Origin: an uncultured SAR116 cluster alpha proteobacterium
Lineage (GTDB): Bacteria; Pseudomonadota; Alphaproteobacteria; Puniceispirillales; Puniceispirillaceae
Length of the DNA: 64,000 nucleotides
NCBI GenBank assembly: GCA_902520885.1
Contig: CABYPW010000006.1
Span: forward strand, 1 to 64,000
Reading direction: 5' to 3'
Shown one piece after another: positions 1 to 7,241 of this stretch; within the stretch, counting starts at the first letter, position 1; every line of letters starts with the position of its first letter. The position numbers and the translations under genes are program-made. Below the pieces are notes generated by a model, which was not told the DNA's origin, ran no database searches, and worked only from the letters and a program-made list of their open reading frames with translations.

Positions 1-93
1 AATAATTTAGGAAAAGTCATTATAGTTTATAAATTCTATAATCAGTTTTCAAATTATAATACTTTTGGATATTTTGTGTGTTAATACAGTAAC

Positions 94-351
94 TTATTTT
101 CTTTTTGTTACCATACTACCCTTTAATCTCTTCAATAAGACATTATCGGTGGAACTTACTCCAATCCCTAAACCACTAATATATGATAATAAGGTATTTT
201 GTTGAGAGATGAGTTGGTTTTGTTTCTTTGGGTCTTTCTCAGACTGTATCTGTTGATTTAGGTTTCTCATTTGTAAAACCAAACCACCAACGGTAATCCT
301 TAACCACATAGGATACTTACCTTCAGAGATAAACTGTTTAAACCGTAACAT
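94..351 (-). CDS. Small phage-like hypothetical protein (85 aa)
   Basis: Function unknown. The protein is basic, with an amphipathic helical middle rich in Gln/Asn/Lys and a Gly-Ile-Gly stretch before a basic C-terminus. Its N-terminus (MLRFKQFISEG) resembles the start of many small proteins of T4-like marine phages; that is recalled family knowledge and not tested here. Its ATG overlaps the stop of the upstream gene by one base (TAATG), which suggests translational coupling. It is the last gene of the accessory minus-strand operon visible before the window edge; the operon may continue outside. Confidence 0.6.
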   Translation of the reverse strand: MLRFKQFISEGKYPMWLRITVGGLVLQMRNLNQQIQSEKDPKKQNQLISQQNTLLSYISGLGIGVSSTDNVLLKRLKGSMVTKRK

Positions 352-542
352 TAGTTTCCACCATCGATGAACATTACTGAGAAATGACCTTTCCTCATAT
401 ATTGGTCAAATAAACGATTTAAGGTTGGTTTATCTTTCATTGAAAATACTTCTATCACTTCAAACTTTGAATTAGTGGGAAGTTTATTCATCAATGATAT
501 TAATTGAGTTTTATTTTTTGGTGATTGAGTGGACGAAATCAT
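351..542 (-). CDS. Small hypothetical protein of the accessory operon (63 aa)
   Basis: Function unknown. A 63-residue soluble protein without membrane segments or cysteines. It is joined to its neighbours at both ends: its ATG overlaps the stop of the ribbon-helix-helix gene by four bases (ATGA) and its stop overlaps the next start by one base. That packing, rather than any recognised domain, is the main reason to accept it as a real gene. Confidence 0.55.
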   Translation of the reverse strand: MISSTQSPKNKTQLISLMNKLPTNSKFEVIEVFSMKDKPTLNRLFDQYMRKGHFSVMFIDGGN

Positions 543-931
543 CTTCCTATTCCGTTTAAGAAACCTACACCACTTATATCATCCCAATCTTCATCATTGG
601 TATGGTCACTCCAACTTCTTTTCTCATTTAGTGTAGGTATCATAGGTGGTTCATATTCCTCCTCTACCTCACTCTTCATCGTTCTCAGTTGAGTCTTTAA
701 TTCCTCTTTATTTCTTTTCTCTACATCATTTATCATTAGGTTAAGGGTATTATCATCTTCCATTAGTTTCTTTTCAGAACGTATATAACTCTCCATTAGG
801 TGAACTAACATTGAAGTTCTACTTACCCTTTTAAATCTTACTAAATTATCAAAATTCTTAATGAGGTATTTGGGTACATTAAAATTAATCAATTTATAAT
901 CAGATAAAATGTTCGTTGAGGTCATTCCCAT
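539..931 (-). CDS. Ribbon-helix-helix DNA-binding protein (130 aa)
   Basis: Probable DNA-binding regulator. Residues about 12-58 fit a ribbon-helix-helix (Arc/MetJ/CopG) fold: a short strand (LINFNVP) followed by two helices with the SRTS turn that usually separates them. The C-terminal half is acidic and charged (EVEEEYEPP) and has no recognised domain. The start at 931 is supported by an AAGG Shine-Dalgarno sequence 8 bases upstream. Its 5' end overlaps the preceding gene by 32 bases. In a small replicon-like operon such a protein would typically control copy number or repress the operon; that role is inference. Confidence 0.65.
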   Translation of the reverse strand: MGMTSTNILSDYKLINFNVPKYLIKNFDNLVRFKRVSRTSMLVHLMESYIRSEKKLMEDDNTLNLMINDVEKRNKEELKTQLRTMKSEVEEEYEPPMIPTLNEKRSWSDHTNDEDWDDISGVGFLNGIGR

Positions 932-1190
932 ATTGGATACCTTTCCTTTCTCTTACTTCGATTATTGGTTCAAAGAACCTATATATTTCGTCCCTATTTG
1001 AACGAATAAACTCACCTTCTCTCTCTATGAATTTAATCATTGAGTTGTACTGTTTGAGAGTTATGAATTGGTTATTCTCTAATCTTTTTTTGATATTAAT
1101 GAGGACGTTTTTCATTTTAAGGTTCTTTTTTAATAAATATTGATTGATATATTTGAGTAAAAGAGACCTTTGATATTTTGAGTTATACAT
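900..1190 (-). CDS. Small basic hypothetical protein (96 aa)
   Basis: Function unknown. A highly charged, Lys/Asn/Ile-rich helical protein whose centre (ITLKQYNSMIKFIEREGEF) resembles small conserved proteins of marine phages; I recognise the style but cannot name the family. An AAAGG Shine-Dalgarno lies 8 bases before the ATG at 1190. It follows the HUH endonuclease gene by about 100 bases and overlaps the ribbon-helix-helix gene downstream, so it belongs to the same transcript. Confidence 0.6.
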   Translation of the reverse strand: MYNSKYQRSLLLKYINQYLLKKNLKMKNVLINIKKRLENNQFITLKQYNSMIKFIEREGEFIRSNRDEIYRFFEPIIEVRERKGIQYGNDLNEHFI

Positions 1191-1292
1191 ATTAGTGACC
1201 TTTGTGATTTAGATAATATTAATCATTAAAGAGAAAGTGAGGTTCTCTTTTGGATTTTTAAAAAATTGATAATTCAAAGGACTTTATAGTCT

Positions 1293-1772
1293 TCAATGAA
1301 TAAGAACCGATGAGTTCTCAAAATCAATTGATGTACTCAAACTGACTTTCGTAAAGTCTTTCATAATATAATCTAACCAACCATCTTCCCTTAATTGGGA
1401 GGATGGTTTTTCTATATCGATTTGGTCATAACCAAACTTTGTATTTCTCCATATTCTTTTGATAAGAGAACTAAACTCATCAAACCGATACCTTAGAGGT
1501 AATTCAATAATACAATGAAGATGATGTCTTTGATTAAGACTTACTTCTCTGATTACTAACATCTCTAATTGTTTATTAAATCGTTTGTATCCGTTACCAA
1601 ATACCTTTCGATTTAATACGTTTTTAAAGTGTTTAAAATTCTGTTCTGATTGAAAGTCATCTATCCATTTACCATCAACTTTTTGTTTTTGAGTAAAGGT
1701 AATATTGATAGGATTTTTAACTCTCTTTGACCTTAAATAGTTTTTTAATTGGTCATTTAGATTAGAACTCAT
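1293..1772 (-). CDS. Minimal HUH endonuclease / rolling-circle Rep-like protein (159 aa)
   Basis: Probable single-tyrosine HUH endonuclease that would nick DNA to start rolling-circle replication or transposition of the element. The three classical motifs appear in order: motif 1 ITFT (residues 24-27), motif 2 His84-Leu-His86, the metal-binding HUH, inside HHLHCIIELP, and motif 3 Tyr135-x-x-Lys138 (YIMK), the catalytic tyrosine and its lysine. The protein stops about 20 residues after motif 3, so there is no helicase or large C-terminal domain. No clear Shine-Dalgarno precedes the ATG. It sits mid-operon among short phage-like genes. It could instead be an IS200/IS605-type Y1 transposase relative, but the YxxK motif fits Rep better. 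Confidence 0.72.
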   Translation of the reverse strand: MSSNLNDQLKNYLRSKRVKNPINITFTQKQKVDGKWIDDFQSEQNFKHFKNVLNRKVFGNGYKRFNKQLEMLVIREVSLNQRHHLHCIIELPLRYRFDEFSSLIKRIWRNTKFGYDQIDIEKPSSQLREDGWLDYIMKDFTKVSLSTSIDFENSSVLIH

Positions 1773-1850
1773 ACAACACCGTTTTGTATAAAATTTAATT
1801 TATTTTCTATTTATTATTTATTTATACATTTTGATTTTTTCAGAAATGAG

Positions 1851-1878
1851 GAAGAATCGGAGTTATGTCCGATTCTTC
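1851..1878. repeat. Perfect 11-bp hairpin at a gene end near the Rep gene
   Basis: An inverted repeat with an 11-bp perfect stem (GAAGAATCGGA / TCCGATTCTTC) and the 6-base loop GTTATG. It spans the stop codon of the 1863-2177 gene and lies about 80 bases upstream of the HUH Rep start. There is no clear T-tract on either side, so it is not a textbook terminator. A double-strand origin hairpin for the Rep, or an mRNA-stabilising structure, are alternatives. Confidence 0.6.
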
Positions 1879-2177
1879 ATTTGTTCAATTTGATAAAGGG
1901 TATCATCGTCCCATAATTTGGTTTTGAACTGATATTCAATCAAATTGATTATCTCTGAAGGGTCACTACCACTAAATGATTTGAAGTGGGATATTTGGTC
2001 TCCGTTGACATAACAGAATAACGTATTCCCATCGTAAGTGATTTTCCAAACCTCAAAGGTTTCATCATCTGTTGATGGTTCACCGTCTAATTCAACTTTG
2101 AAACCTTTTGTCCAATATTTAATTTCAAAGAGGATGTCATAGTTTTGAGGTTCTGATGTTGTAAATGTTCTACTCAT
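1863..2177 (-). CDS. Hypothetical protein of the accessory operon (104 aa)
   Basis: Function unknown. A soluble acidic protein with alternating strand-like segments (DILFEIKYW, FEVWKITYDG, TLFCYVNGDQI) and a helical C-terminus. The frame opens at 2201, but the ATG at 2177 (MSRTFTT) is preferred because it gives a short 8-base overlap with the previous gene. The end of the gene lies within a strong hairpin. Context suggests cargo or accessory function of the mobile segment. Confidence 0.5.
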   Translation of the reverse strand: MSRTFTTSEPQNYDILFEIKYWTKGFKVELDGEPSTDDETFEVWKITYDGNTLFCYVNGDQISHFKSFSGSDPSEIINLIEYQFKTKLWDDDTLYQIEQMKNRT

Positions 2178-2457
2178 AAACCGACCCCAATTCAAAACCA
2201 AAAGACCGAAAAATACTTTCCAACCTTTGTAAATAATTTGACCAAATCATCTCACATTCATATGAACTTACATTGGGGTGATTGACTTCGGAAGAATACA
2301 CACCGAAGAAAACGTCAACATAACCAATTAAATCGTTTAGTTGATCTTTTGGTAACTGATCTAACCAAATATTTAATTCGTTTTCGGATGTGTTATTGTC
2401 TTCATCTAAAATACTACCAAAAATCTCATTTCTTAATTCATCTAAATTCGTAATCAT
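2170..2457 (-). CDS. Acidic hypothetical protein of the accessory operon (95 aa)
   Basis: Function unknown. An acidic all-helical-looking protein (MITNLDELRNEIFGS...). The ATG at 2457 is chosen over the one at 2469 because a GGAG Shine-Dalgarno sits 6 bases upstream of it. The gene overlaps the next gene downstream by 8 bases. The acidic composition recalls small inhibitor or anti-defence proteins of mobile elements, but nothing specific supports such a function. Confidence 0.5.
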   Translation of the reverse strand: MITNLDELRNEIFGSILDEDNNTSENELNIWLDQLPKDQLNDLIGYVDVFFGVYSSEVNHPNVSSYECEMIWSNYLQRLESIFRSFGFELGSVYE

Positions 2458-2538
2458 TTTTATCTCCATAAAGTTAATTTTCTATTCTACTATTTTAGGA
2501 GATTTTGGTTGTTAAACTTAGGACAGTAGACCGATCAA

Positions 2539-2548
2539 AGTTATGTCC
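2539..2548. repeat. Second copy of AGTTATGTCC
   Basis: The ten bases AGTTATGTCC recur here exactly as in the loop and right arm of the hairpin at 1861-1870. At this site a GGACA at 2521-2525 could pair with the TGTCC end at 2544-2548. The two copies bracket the gene pair at 1863-2457. A ten-base match can be chance in an AT-rich region, though both copies sit in possible hairpins between genes. Confidence 0.35.
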
Positions 2549-2562
2549 AATCTGATTTCGAA

Positions 2563-2778
2563 TTAAGGATTAGGTCTATAAGGAACTACTACTAAAGTTT
2601 CCTTTAATTGAACTAACTTATCAGTTGTAAAACGATGTTGTCTTTTTCTGTATTTGGATAAGGTAGTCCAAACTAAAGTAGGATAGTATTCCAACCCCTT
2701 TGGGGTTTTAATATTACTATCATTAAAATACTGAGAAATCTGTTTAGACGAATAACCTTTATCCGATAAATGGATCAT
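2563..2778 (-). CDS. Recombinase-like helix-turn-helix fragment (71 aa)
   Basis: Resembles the 'Recombinase' region of large serine recombinases or a related small marine-phage HTH protein: the pattern SSKQISQYFND...IKTPKG...W....L.KYRKR matches the 'I A..LN..GI.TP.G..W....V...L' layout of that domain. No catalytic resolvase domain is present. The same frame stays open upstream for over 35 codons with plausible sequence (VVRISQNRLDRLKL) but no ATG, GTG or TTG, so the gene may be a truncated remnant or start at a rare ATT. It is the accessory gene nearest to glmS. Confidence 0.45.
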   Translation of the reverse strand: MIHLSDKGYSSKQISQYFNDSNIKTPKGLEYYPTLVWTTLSKYRKRQHRFTTDKLVQLKETLVVVPYRPNP

Positions 2779-2870
2779 TAACTTTAATCGGTCTAATCTG
2801 TTTTGACTAATTCTGACGACCGATAAACTTTTTGTTTCTACTATAATATTGAATCTAATAAATAATTTGT

Positions 2871-2887
2871 AATTACCATAGGTAATT
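2871..2887. terminator. Short palindrome just past the glmS stop
   Basis: AATTACC-ATA-GGTAATT, a 7-bp stem with a 3-base loop, 7 bases beyond the glmS stop codon. It is too weak and lacks a T-run to be a convincing intrinsic terminator. It marks the boundary between conserved glmS and the accessory segment, so a recombination site is also possible. Confidence 0.3.
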
Positions 2888-2893
2888 CTAAAT

Positions 2894-4714
2894 CTATTCC
2901 ACTGTGACTGACTTTGCTAAATTACGGGGTTGATCAATATCCGTTCCTTTCTCGAGAGCTGTTAAATAAGCAAGTATCTGAGCAGGTACAGCGCTAACTA
3001 TTGGGGTAAGGATAGGGTCACAATTTGGAATAATAATCTTGTCTGTTGCGAAATCAATCATATTAACTGCAGTTTGTGTGCCTATAATAATAATGTAGGC
3101 TCCTCTAGCCTCTGCTTCTTTAAGATTACTTACGGCTTTCCGGGATATTTCATCCTCCGATACAAAACTAACTACTGGTAGACCCTCTTCTATAAGTGCG
3201 ATAGGACCATGCTTCATTTCCCCAGATGCAAATCCTTCTGCATGAATGTAACTAAGTTCCTTTAGTTTCAAAGCTCCTTCACATGCAAGCGGAAAAAGCA
3301 TATCTCGACCTAAAAATAAACAAGAATGTGCATTTTTTAATTTATAAGAAATCGGAAGAATAAGCTCAAATAGGTTCATCGATTTACCAATGGTACTAGG
3401 TATCTTTAGAATTTTTTGATGAATGTTATTCGAGATATCTTCATCTAATTTTCCATTTTGTCTACCTATAGATATTGCTAAGCATATTAATACCACTAAT
3501 TGTGCGGTGAATGCCTTGGTACTTGCAACGCCTATTTCTGGTCCGGCTCTTGTTGGTAAGATTTTATCTACCTCTCTTGAGATTGTGCTATCTACAACAT
3601 TTACTATTCCATATGTGTCAAGACCTAGCTTCTTTGCATGTCTAACGGCCATTAATGAGTCTATGCTTTCCCCAGATTGACTAATAACTATTGCTGTGGT
3701 CTGAAATGAAGCGACTGGATTGCGATAATGATATTCAGAGGCTACCTCACAAACCACTGGCACGCCCGCTAGCTTTTCAATCCAATAGCGACCAATTTGC
3801 GCTGCATAGAAACTTGTTCCTGCTGCCAATAGCACAATACCCTTGATCTTAGATAGGTTATAATCCTCTAGCCCTGCCGTTAATCGTCCATTGCTGTCTG
3901 TCATCGCTGAAATTGTATGGCTAATCGCATCTGGCTGTTCATGGATTTCTTTTTCCATGTAATGCCTAAAACCCAACTTATCTAATAAAATTGGACTTAC
4001 GTTTACCTTTACAACTTCTCTATTTACCATCTCGTTTTCGCCATTATAAATAGTATGGCTTTTCGATGTTAAAATAGCATAATCATTGTCTTTCAAGTAA
4101 GTAACTTTTTGTGTCAAATGTGCAATGGCTGTTGCATCTGAGGCAACAATTACCATATCATCTGAAAATCCAATTGCTAGTGGAGAAGCATTACGGGCTA
4201 CCATTAATGAATCAGGATATGATTTACTCAATGCTACAAATGAATAAGCCCCCTCAATTTTTGTTAATACAGTCTCTAATGCTCTTTTAGGGTCCAAACC
4301 TTGGCCGATCATATTAGAAAATAAATGTGCAAGCACTTCTGAGTCTGTGTCACTTGAGAATACACAACCTTTATCCATAAGCTCTTCTTTAAGGGAGGCA
4401 TAATTCTCAATGATACCATTATGAACGATTGCAATCTCGCCATTTACGCTATGTGGATGAGCGTTTTGCTCTGTAACACCTCCATGTGTCGCCCATCTAA
4501 TGTGCCCAATGCCTATTTTCCCAGAAACTGGTTCTTCCAAAATTTTTGCTTTTAATTCGGATAGTTTACCAACGGAACGACGCAATTGTAGTCTGTCGTC
4601 ATTTAGCGTTGCTATACCAGAGCTATCATAACCACGATATTCTAATCGTTGCAAGGATCCTAAGATTATTTCCTGACACGCCTCATTTCCGATATATCCT
4701 ACAATTCCACACAT
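2894..4714 (-). CDS. glmS: Glutamine-fructose-6-phosphate aminotransferase (isomerizing)
   Basis: Makes glucosamine-6-phosphate from fructose-6-phosphate and glutamine, the first step to UDP-GlcNAc for peptidoglycan and lipid A. 606 residues, normal length. The mature N-terminus is the nucleophile Cys after Met (MCGIVGYIG), giving the glutaminase domain; two SIS sugar-isomerase domains follow (SQSGES and the ...ELSYIHAEGFASGEMKHGP region). The frame opens at a TTG at 4732, but ATG 4714 is the start because Cys must follow Met and an AGGA lies 9 bases upstream. Divergent from glmU, which acts later in the same pathway. Confidence 0.97.
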   Translation of the reverse strand: MCGIVGYIGNEACQEIILGSLQRLEYRGYDSSGIATLNDDRLQLRRSVGKLSELKAKILEEPVSGKIGIGHIRWATHGGVTEQNAHPHSVNGEIAIVHNGIIENYASLKEELMDKGCVFSSDTDSEVLAHLFSNMIGQGLDPKRALETVLTKIEGAYSFVALSKSYPDSLMVARNASPLAIGFSDDMVIVASDATAIAHLTQKVTYLKDNDYAILTSKSHTIYNGENEMVNREVVKVNVSPILLDKLGFRHYMEKEIHEQPDAISHTISAMTDSNGRLTAGLEDYNLSKIKGIVLLAAGTSFYAAQIGRYWIEKLAGVPVVCEVASEYHYRNPVASFQTTAIVISQSGESIDSLMAVRHAKKLGLDTYGIVNVVDSTISREVDKILPTRAGPEIGVASTKAFTAQLVVLICLAISIGRQNGKLDEDISNNIHQKILKIPSTIGKSMNLFELILPISYKLKNAHSCLFLGRDMLFPLACEGALKLKELSYIHAEGFASGEMKHGPIALIEEGLPVVSFVSEDEISRKAVSNLKEAEARGAYIIIIGTQTAVNMIDFATDKIIIPNCDPILTPIVSAVPAQILAYLTALEKGTDIDQPRNLAKSVTVE

Positions 4715-4746
4715 GTCATTTGGTCCTATCAACTTTGTGCCAAATA

Positions 4747-4775
4747 CAGATACTTAATATCATCTATTTGGTCAA
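4747..4775 (-). promoter_or_regulatory. Putative glmS promoter
   Basis: On the minus strand TTGACC (4770-4775) and TATCTG (4747-4752) are separated by 17 bases and lie about 35 bases before the glmS ATG. The match to sigma-70 consensus is moderate. It lies back to back with the stronger glmU promoter in a gap of about 116 bases. Confidence 0.4.
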
Positions 4776-4795
4776 TCAAACACTATGATATTCCT

Positions 4796-4824
4796 TTGAT
4801 ACTAGATAAATAATTATGTATAAT
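4796..4824 (+). promoter_or_regulatory. glmU promoter, probably giving a leaderless mRNA
   Basis: TTGATA (4796-4801), a 17-base spacer and a perfect TATAAT (4819-4824). The expected transcription start, about 7 bases downstream, falls on the A of the ATG at 4831. No Shine-Dalgarno precedes that ATG, consistent with leaderless translation. Confidence 0.65.
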
Positions 4825-4830
4825 CTACAA

Positions 4831-6159
4831 ATGAGTTTTACTGTTATTATACTCGCTGCAGGTAAAGGCAGCAGGATGAAGTCTTCTACTTCCAAGCCTT
4901 TGCATAAAATTGCAGGGTGCGAAATGATTAAATGGGTATTAGAGGCATCGAGGAAAGCTGGTGCAACGCAAATCATTCCTGTTATTCGAAAAGAAATGTC
5001 TGACTTAGCATCTTATCTATCAAATTATTCTACTGCAATTCAACCGGAGGCAAACGGCACAGCTGATGCTGTTGTTGCAGCTTTACCGCATATTAAAAAT
5101 TTAAATCAGCCGGTTATTGTATTATACGCAGATACTCCATTTATAACAGCAGAAATTATTTCTTCCCTTTATTATAAAATTTATTCAGGAAATGATATAT
5201 GTGTCCTAGGATTTCATACTGATAACCCATATGGATATGGAAGATTAATTCAATCTACCACAGGAGGACTAAAAGCAATTGTGGAAGAAAGTGAGGCTAG
5301 CACATCAGAAAAAATGATAAAAAATGTAAATGCTGGTATAATGGCGTTTAATGGCAACATTATAGAAAAATTGATAAACAAAATAACCCGATCTAATTCG
5401 AAGGACGAATATTTTCTCACCGATATAGTCTCTATTGCTAATGATAATAATCTCAATGTCGATTTTATACTGACTAAGTATGAATATGTAATTGGGATAA
5501 ATGATCGTGAGCAATTAGCTTTTGCAGAATCACTTGCGCAAAATTATCTTCGAAAATCAGCAATGTTTTCTGGCGTAACTATGATTGCACCAGAAACAAT
5601 CTTTTTACAAAAGGATACTGTTTTTGGCCCGGATGTAATTATTGAACCAAATGTTATTATTGCAAGTAACGTCTCAATTGCAAAAAAATGTCATATTAAA
5701 TCATTTTGTTACCTAGAGGCGTGTTCAATAGGGGAAAATAACATAATTGGACCTTTCGCTAGAATAAGACCAGATACTATAACAGATAAAAATGTAAAAC
5801 TTGGAAATTTTGTGGAAGTTAAAAAATCTAGTATTGGCAAGGGAACCAAAATCAGCCACCTTAGTTATATTGGGGATACACTGATTGGAGAAAATACAAA
5901 TATAGGCGCCGGAACTATAACTTGTAATTTTGATGGTTATAAAAAATATAAAACAAAAATCGGCTCAGGCTCGTTCATTGGCTCAAACTCCTCTTTAGTA
6001 GCGCCATTAAACATCGGGGAAAACACAATTATAGGGGCAGGTTCAACAATTACCGAAAACACTCCAAAAGACAGCTTGAGCCTATCAAGAGCAAAACAAG
6101 AAGTAAGAGTGGATGGGGCCAAAAAGTTTCAAAAAAATCAAAAACAAACAAAATATTAA
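4831..6159 (+). CDS. glmU: Bifunctional GlmU: N-acetyltransferase / uridyltransferase
   Basis: Acetylates glucosamine-1-phosphate and then couples it to UTP to give UDP-GlcNAc. The N-terminal half has the nucleotidyltransferase signature (LAAGKGSRM followed by a conserved Lys) and the C-terminal half is a left-handed beta-helix of hexapeptide repeats (IGENNIIGPFARIRP, IGENTNIGAGTITCN). 442 residues, close to the usual 450. An in-frame ATG at 4816 would add five residues (MYNLQ), but it overlaps the -10 box, so 4831 is preferred. Divergent from glmS and convergent with the SbmA-like gene. Confidence 0.95.
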   Translation: MSFTVIILAAGKGSRMKSSTSKPLHKIAGCEMIKWVLEASRKAGATQIIPVIRKEMSDLASYLSNYSTAIQPEANGTADAVVAALPHIKNLNQPVIVLYADTPFITAEIISSLYYKIYSGNDICVLGFHTDNPYGYGRLIQSTTGGLKAIVEESEASTSEKMIKNVNAGIMAFNGNIIEKLINKITRSNSKDEYFLTDIVSIANDNNLNVDFILTKYEYVIGINDREQLAFAESLAQNYLRKSAMFSGVTMIAPETIFLQKDTVFGPDVIIEPNVIIASNVSIAKKCHIKSFCYLEACSIGENNIIGPFARIRPDTITDKNVKLGNFVEVKKSSIGKGTKISHLSYIGDTLIGENTNIGAGTITCNFDGYKKYKTKIGSGSFIGSNSSLVAPLNIGENTIIGAGSTITENTPKDSLSLSRAKQEVRVDGAKKFQKNQKQTKY

Positions 6160-6185
6160 ATTTCTAAAAATTAAAATATCTTAGT

Positions 6186-7181
6186 TCACTTTGCTATTTC
6201 TGCATAATCGCTAGAAATCTGATGTTCAAATTCTCTAAGACGTTTATATACACTTAATAATTCAATAATAGTAGGCCAAGCCCTTAAAAGATATTGCATC
6301 GAGCCTTCAACTCTCCCAAAGGCTCTGATAATTTGCTGCATTACTCCTAGTGTAACAACTCCGGCAACTATGGCGGGGGCTAAGAAAATATAAGCCGATA
6401 GTACATTGGCCTGCAGGTATGCCACACGACCAATATTAAAATAGAGGTATCTTAAATAAGACAAAAAATGAATAGACCTAACATCTAAAAATATTTCTTC
6501 TATTGTTTTTGGCCTAACGTTCTCGGCGTCGTCATCTTCCGCTATTACAAGAATTTTTCTATACGCTGCCTCTTTTTTTTGAAGATCATATTCAATTCCA
6601 ACAAGTCTAAGTAACCATCCTAAAACAATAAGAAATATAGTCCCGCCAACACTCCATAAAAGAGCGCCTGTAACTAGTCCAAATTCCCAATCACCAAAAA
6701 AGAATATTGGAATACCTATTGAAAGTCCCAGCAATATAGGAACAAATTGCACTAGCACCATTATTGCTTCTATAAAGCTTGTCCCCAAACCCTCCATAAT
6801 CCTTGTGAATTTTATAGTATCTTCTTGAACTCGCTGGGACGCACCCTCAATTTTTCTAGCCCTATGATAAACGGAGTGATACCAATCAACCATCGATGTT
6901 CTCCACCTAAACAAGAAGTGAGCCGTAAAATAACTTACTAATACCGAAATAGCTACGTAGATAGCCGCTAGAGACATAAAACTAAAAAGACTACTCCAAT
7001 ACTCTTCTATTGTAATGGAATTAGGCTCACCAAGAGCTTTTTGGATAAGATCATAAAATTCTCCAAACCATTCATTGATCTCAACATCGATCTGTACTTG
7101 AACCCATAAAGAGGATAGAATCGCAGCTGAACCCAACCAAGACCAAAAAAACCATTTTCTTATTGTGAAAAACCTAAACAT
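6186..7181 (-). CDS. SbmA/BacA-family peptide transporter, short form
   Basis: Inner-membrane transporter of the SbmA/BacA family, which takes up peptides, including some antimicrobial peptides, and in other alphaproteobacteria influences very-long-chain fatty acids and B12 import. Family landmarks are clear: FYDLIQKAL, FRWRTSMVDWYH, IEGASQRVQEDT, YLRYLYFNIGRVAYLQ and SVYKRLREFEH. At 331 residues it lacks about 70 N-terminal residues, including one or two membrane segments, relative to E. coli SbmA (about 406). No upstream in-frame extension is seen because the gene begins 61 bases after the rodA stop. It is probably co-transcribed with the rod-shape operon. Confidence 0.85.
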   Translation of the reverse strand: MFRFFTIRKWFFWSWLGSAAILSSLWVQVQIDVEINEWFGEFYDLIQKALGEPNSITIEEYWSSLFSFMSLAAIYVAISVLVSYFTAHFLFRWRTSMVDWYHSVYHRARKIEGASQRVQEDTIKFTRIMEGLGTSFIEAIMVLVQFVPILLGLSIGIPIFFFGDWEFGLVTGALLWSVGGTIFLIVLGWLLRLVGIEYDLQKKEAAYRKILVIAEDDDAENVRPKTIEEIFLDVRSIHFLSYLRYLYFNIGRVAYLQANVLSAYIFLAPAIVAGVVTLGVMQQIIRAFGRVEGSMQYLLRAWPTIIELLSVYKRLREFEHQISSDYAEIAK

Positions 7182-7241
7182 GGAGTCTCCCTTTCAGGAT
7201 TTATGTAAAAATTTAATAGTTTATTGTTACTTTAGCAACTA

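Noticed and set aside
916-1143. Plus-strand frame in the accessory island
   Set aside because: Antisense shadow of the 900-1190 gene, which has a Shine-Dalgarno and operon context.
2780-2893. Tn7-type insertion at the glmS 3' end
   Set aside because: No Tn7-like ends and no tnsABCD genes are visible; only the location is shared.
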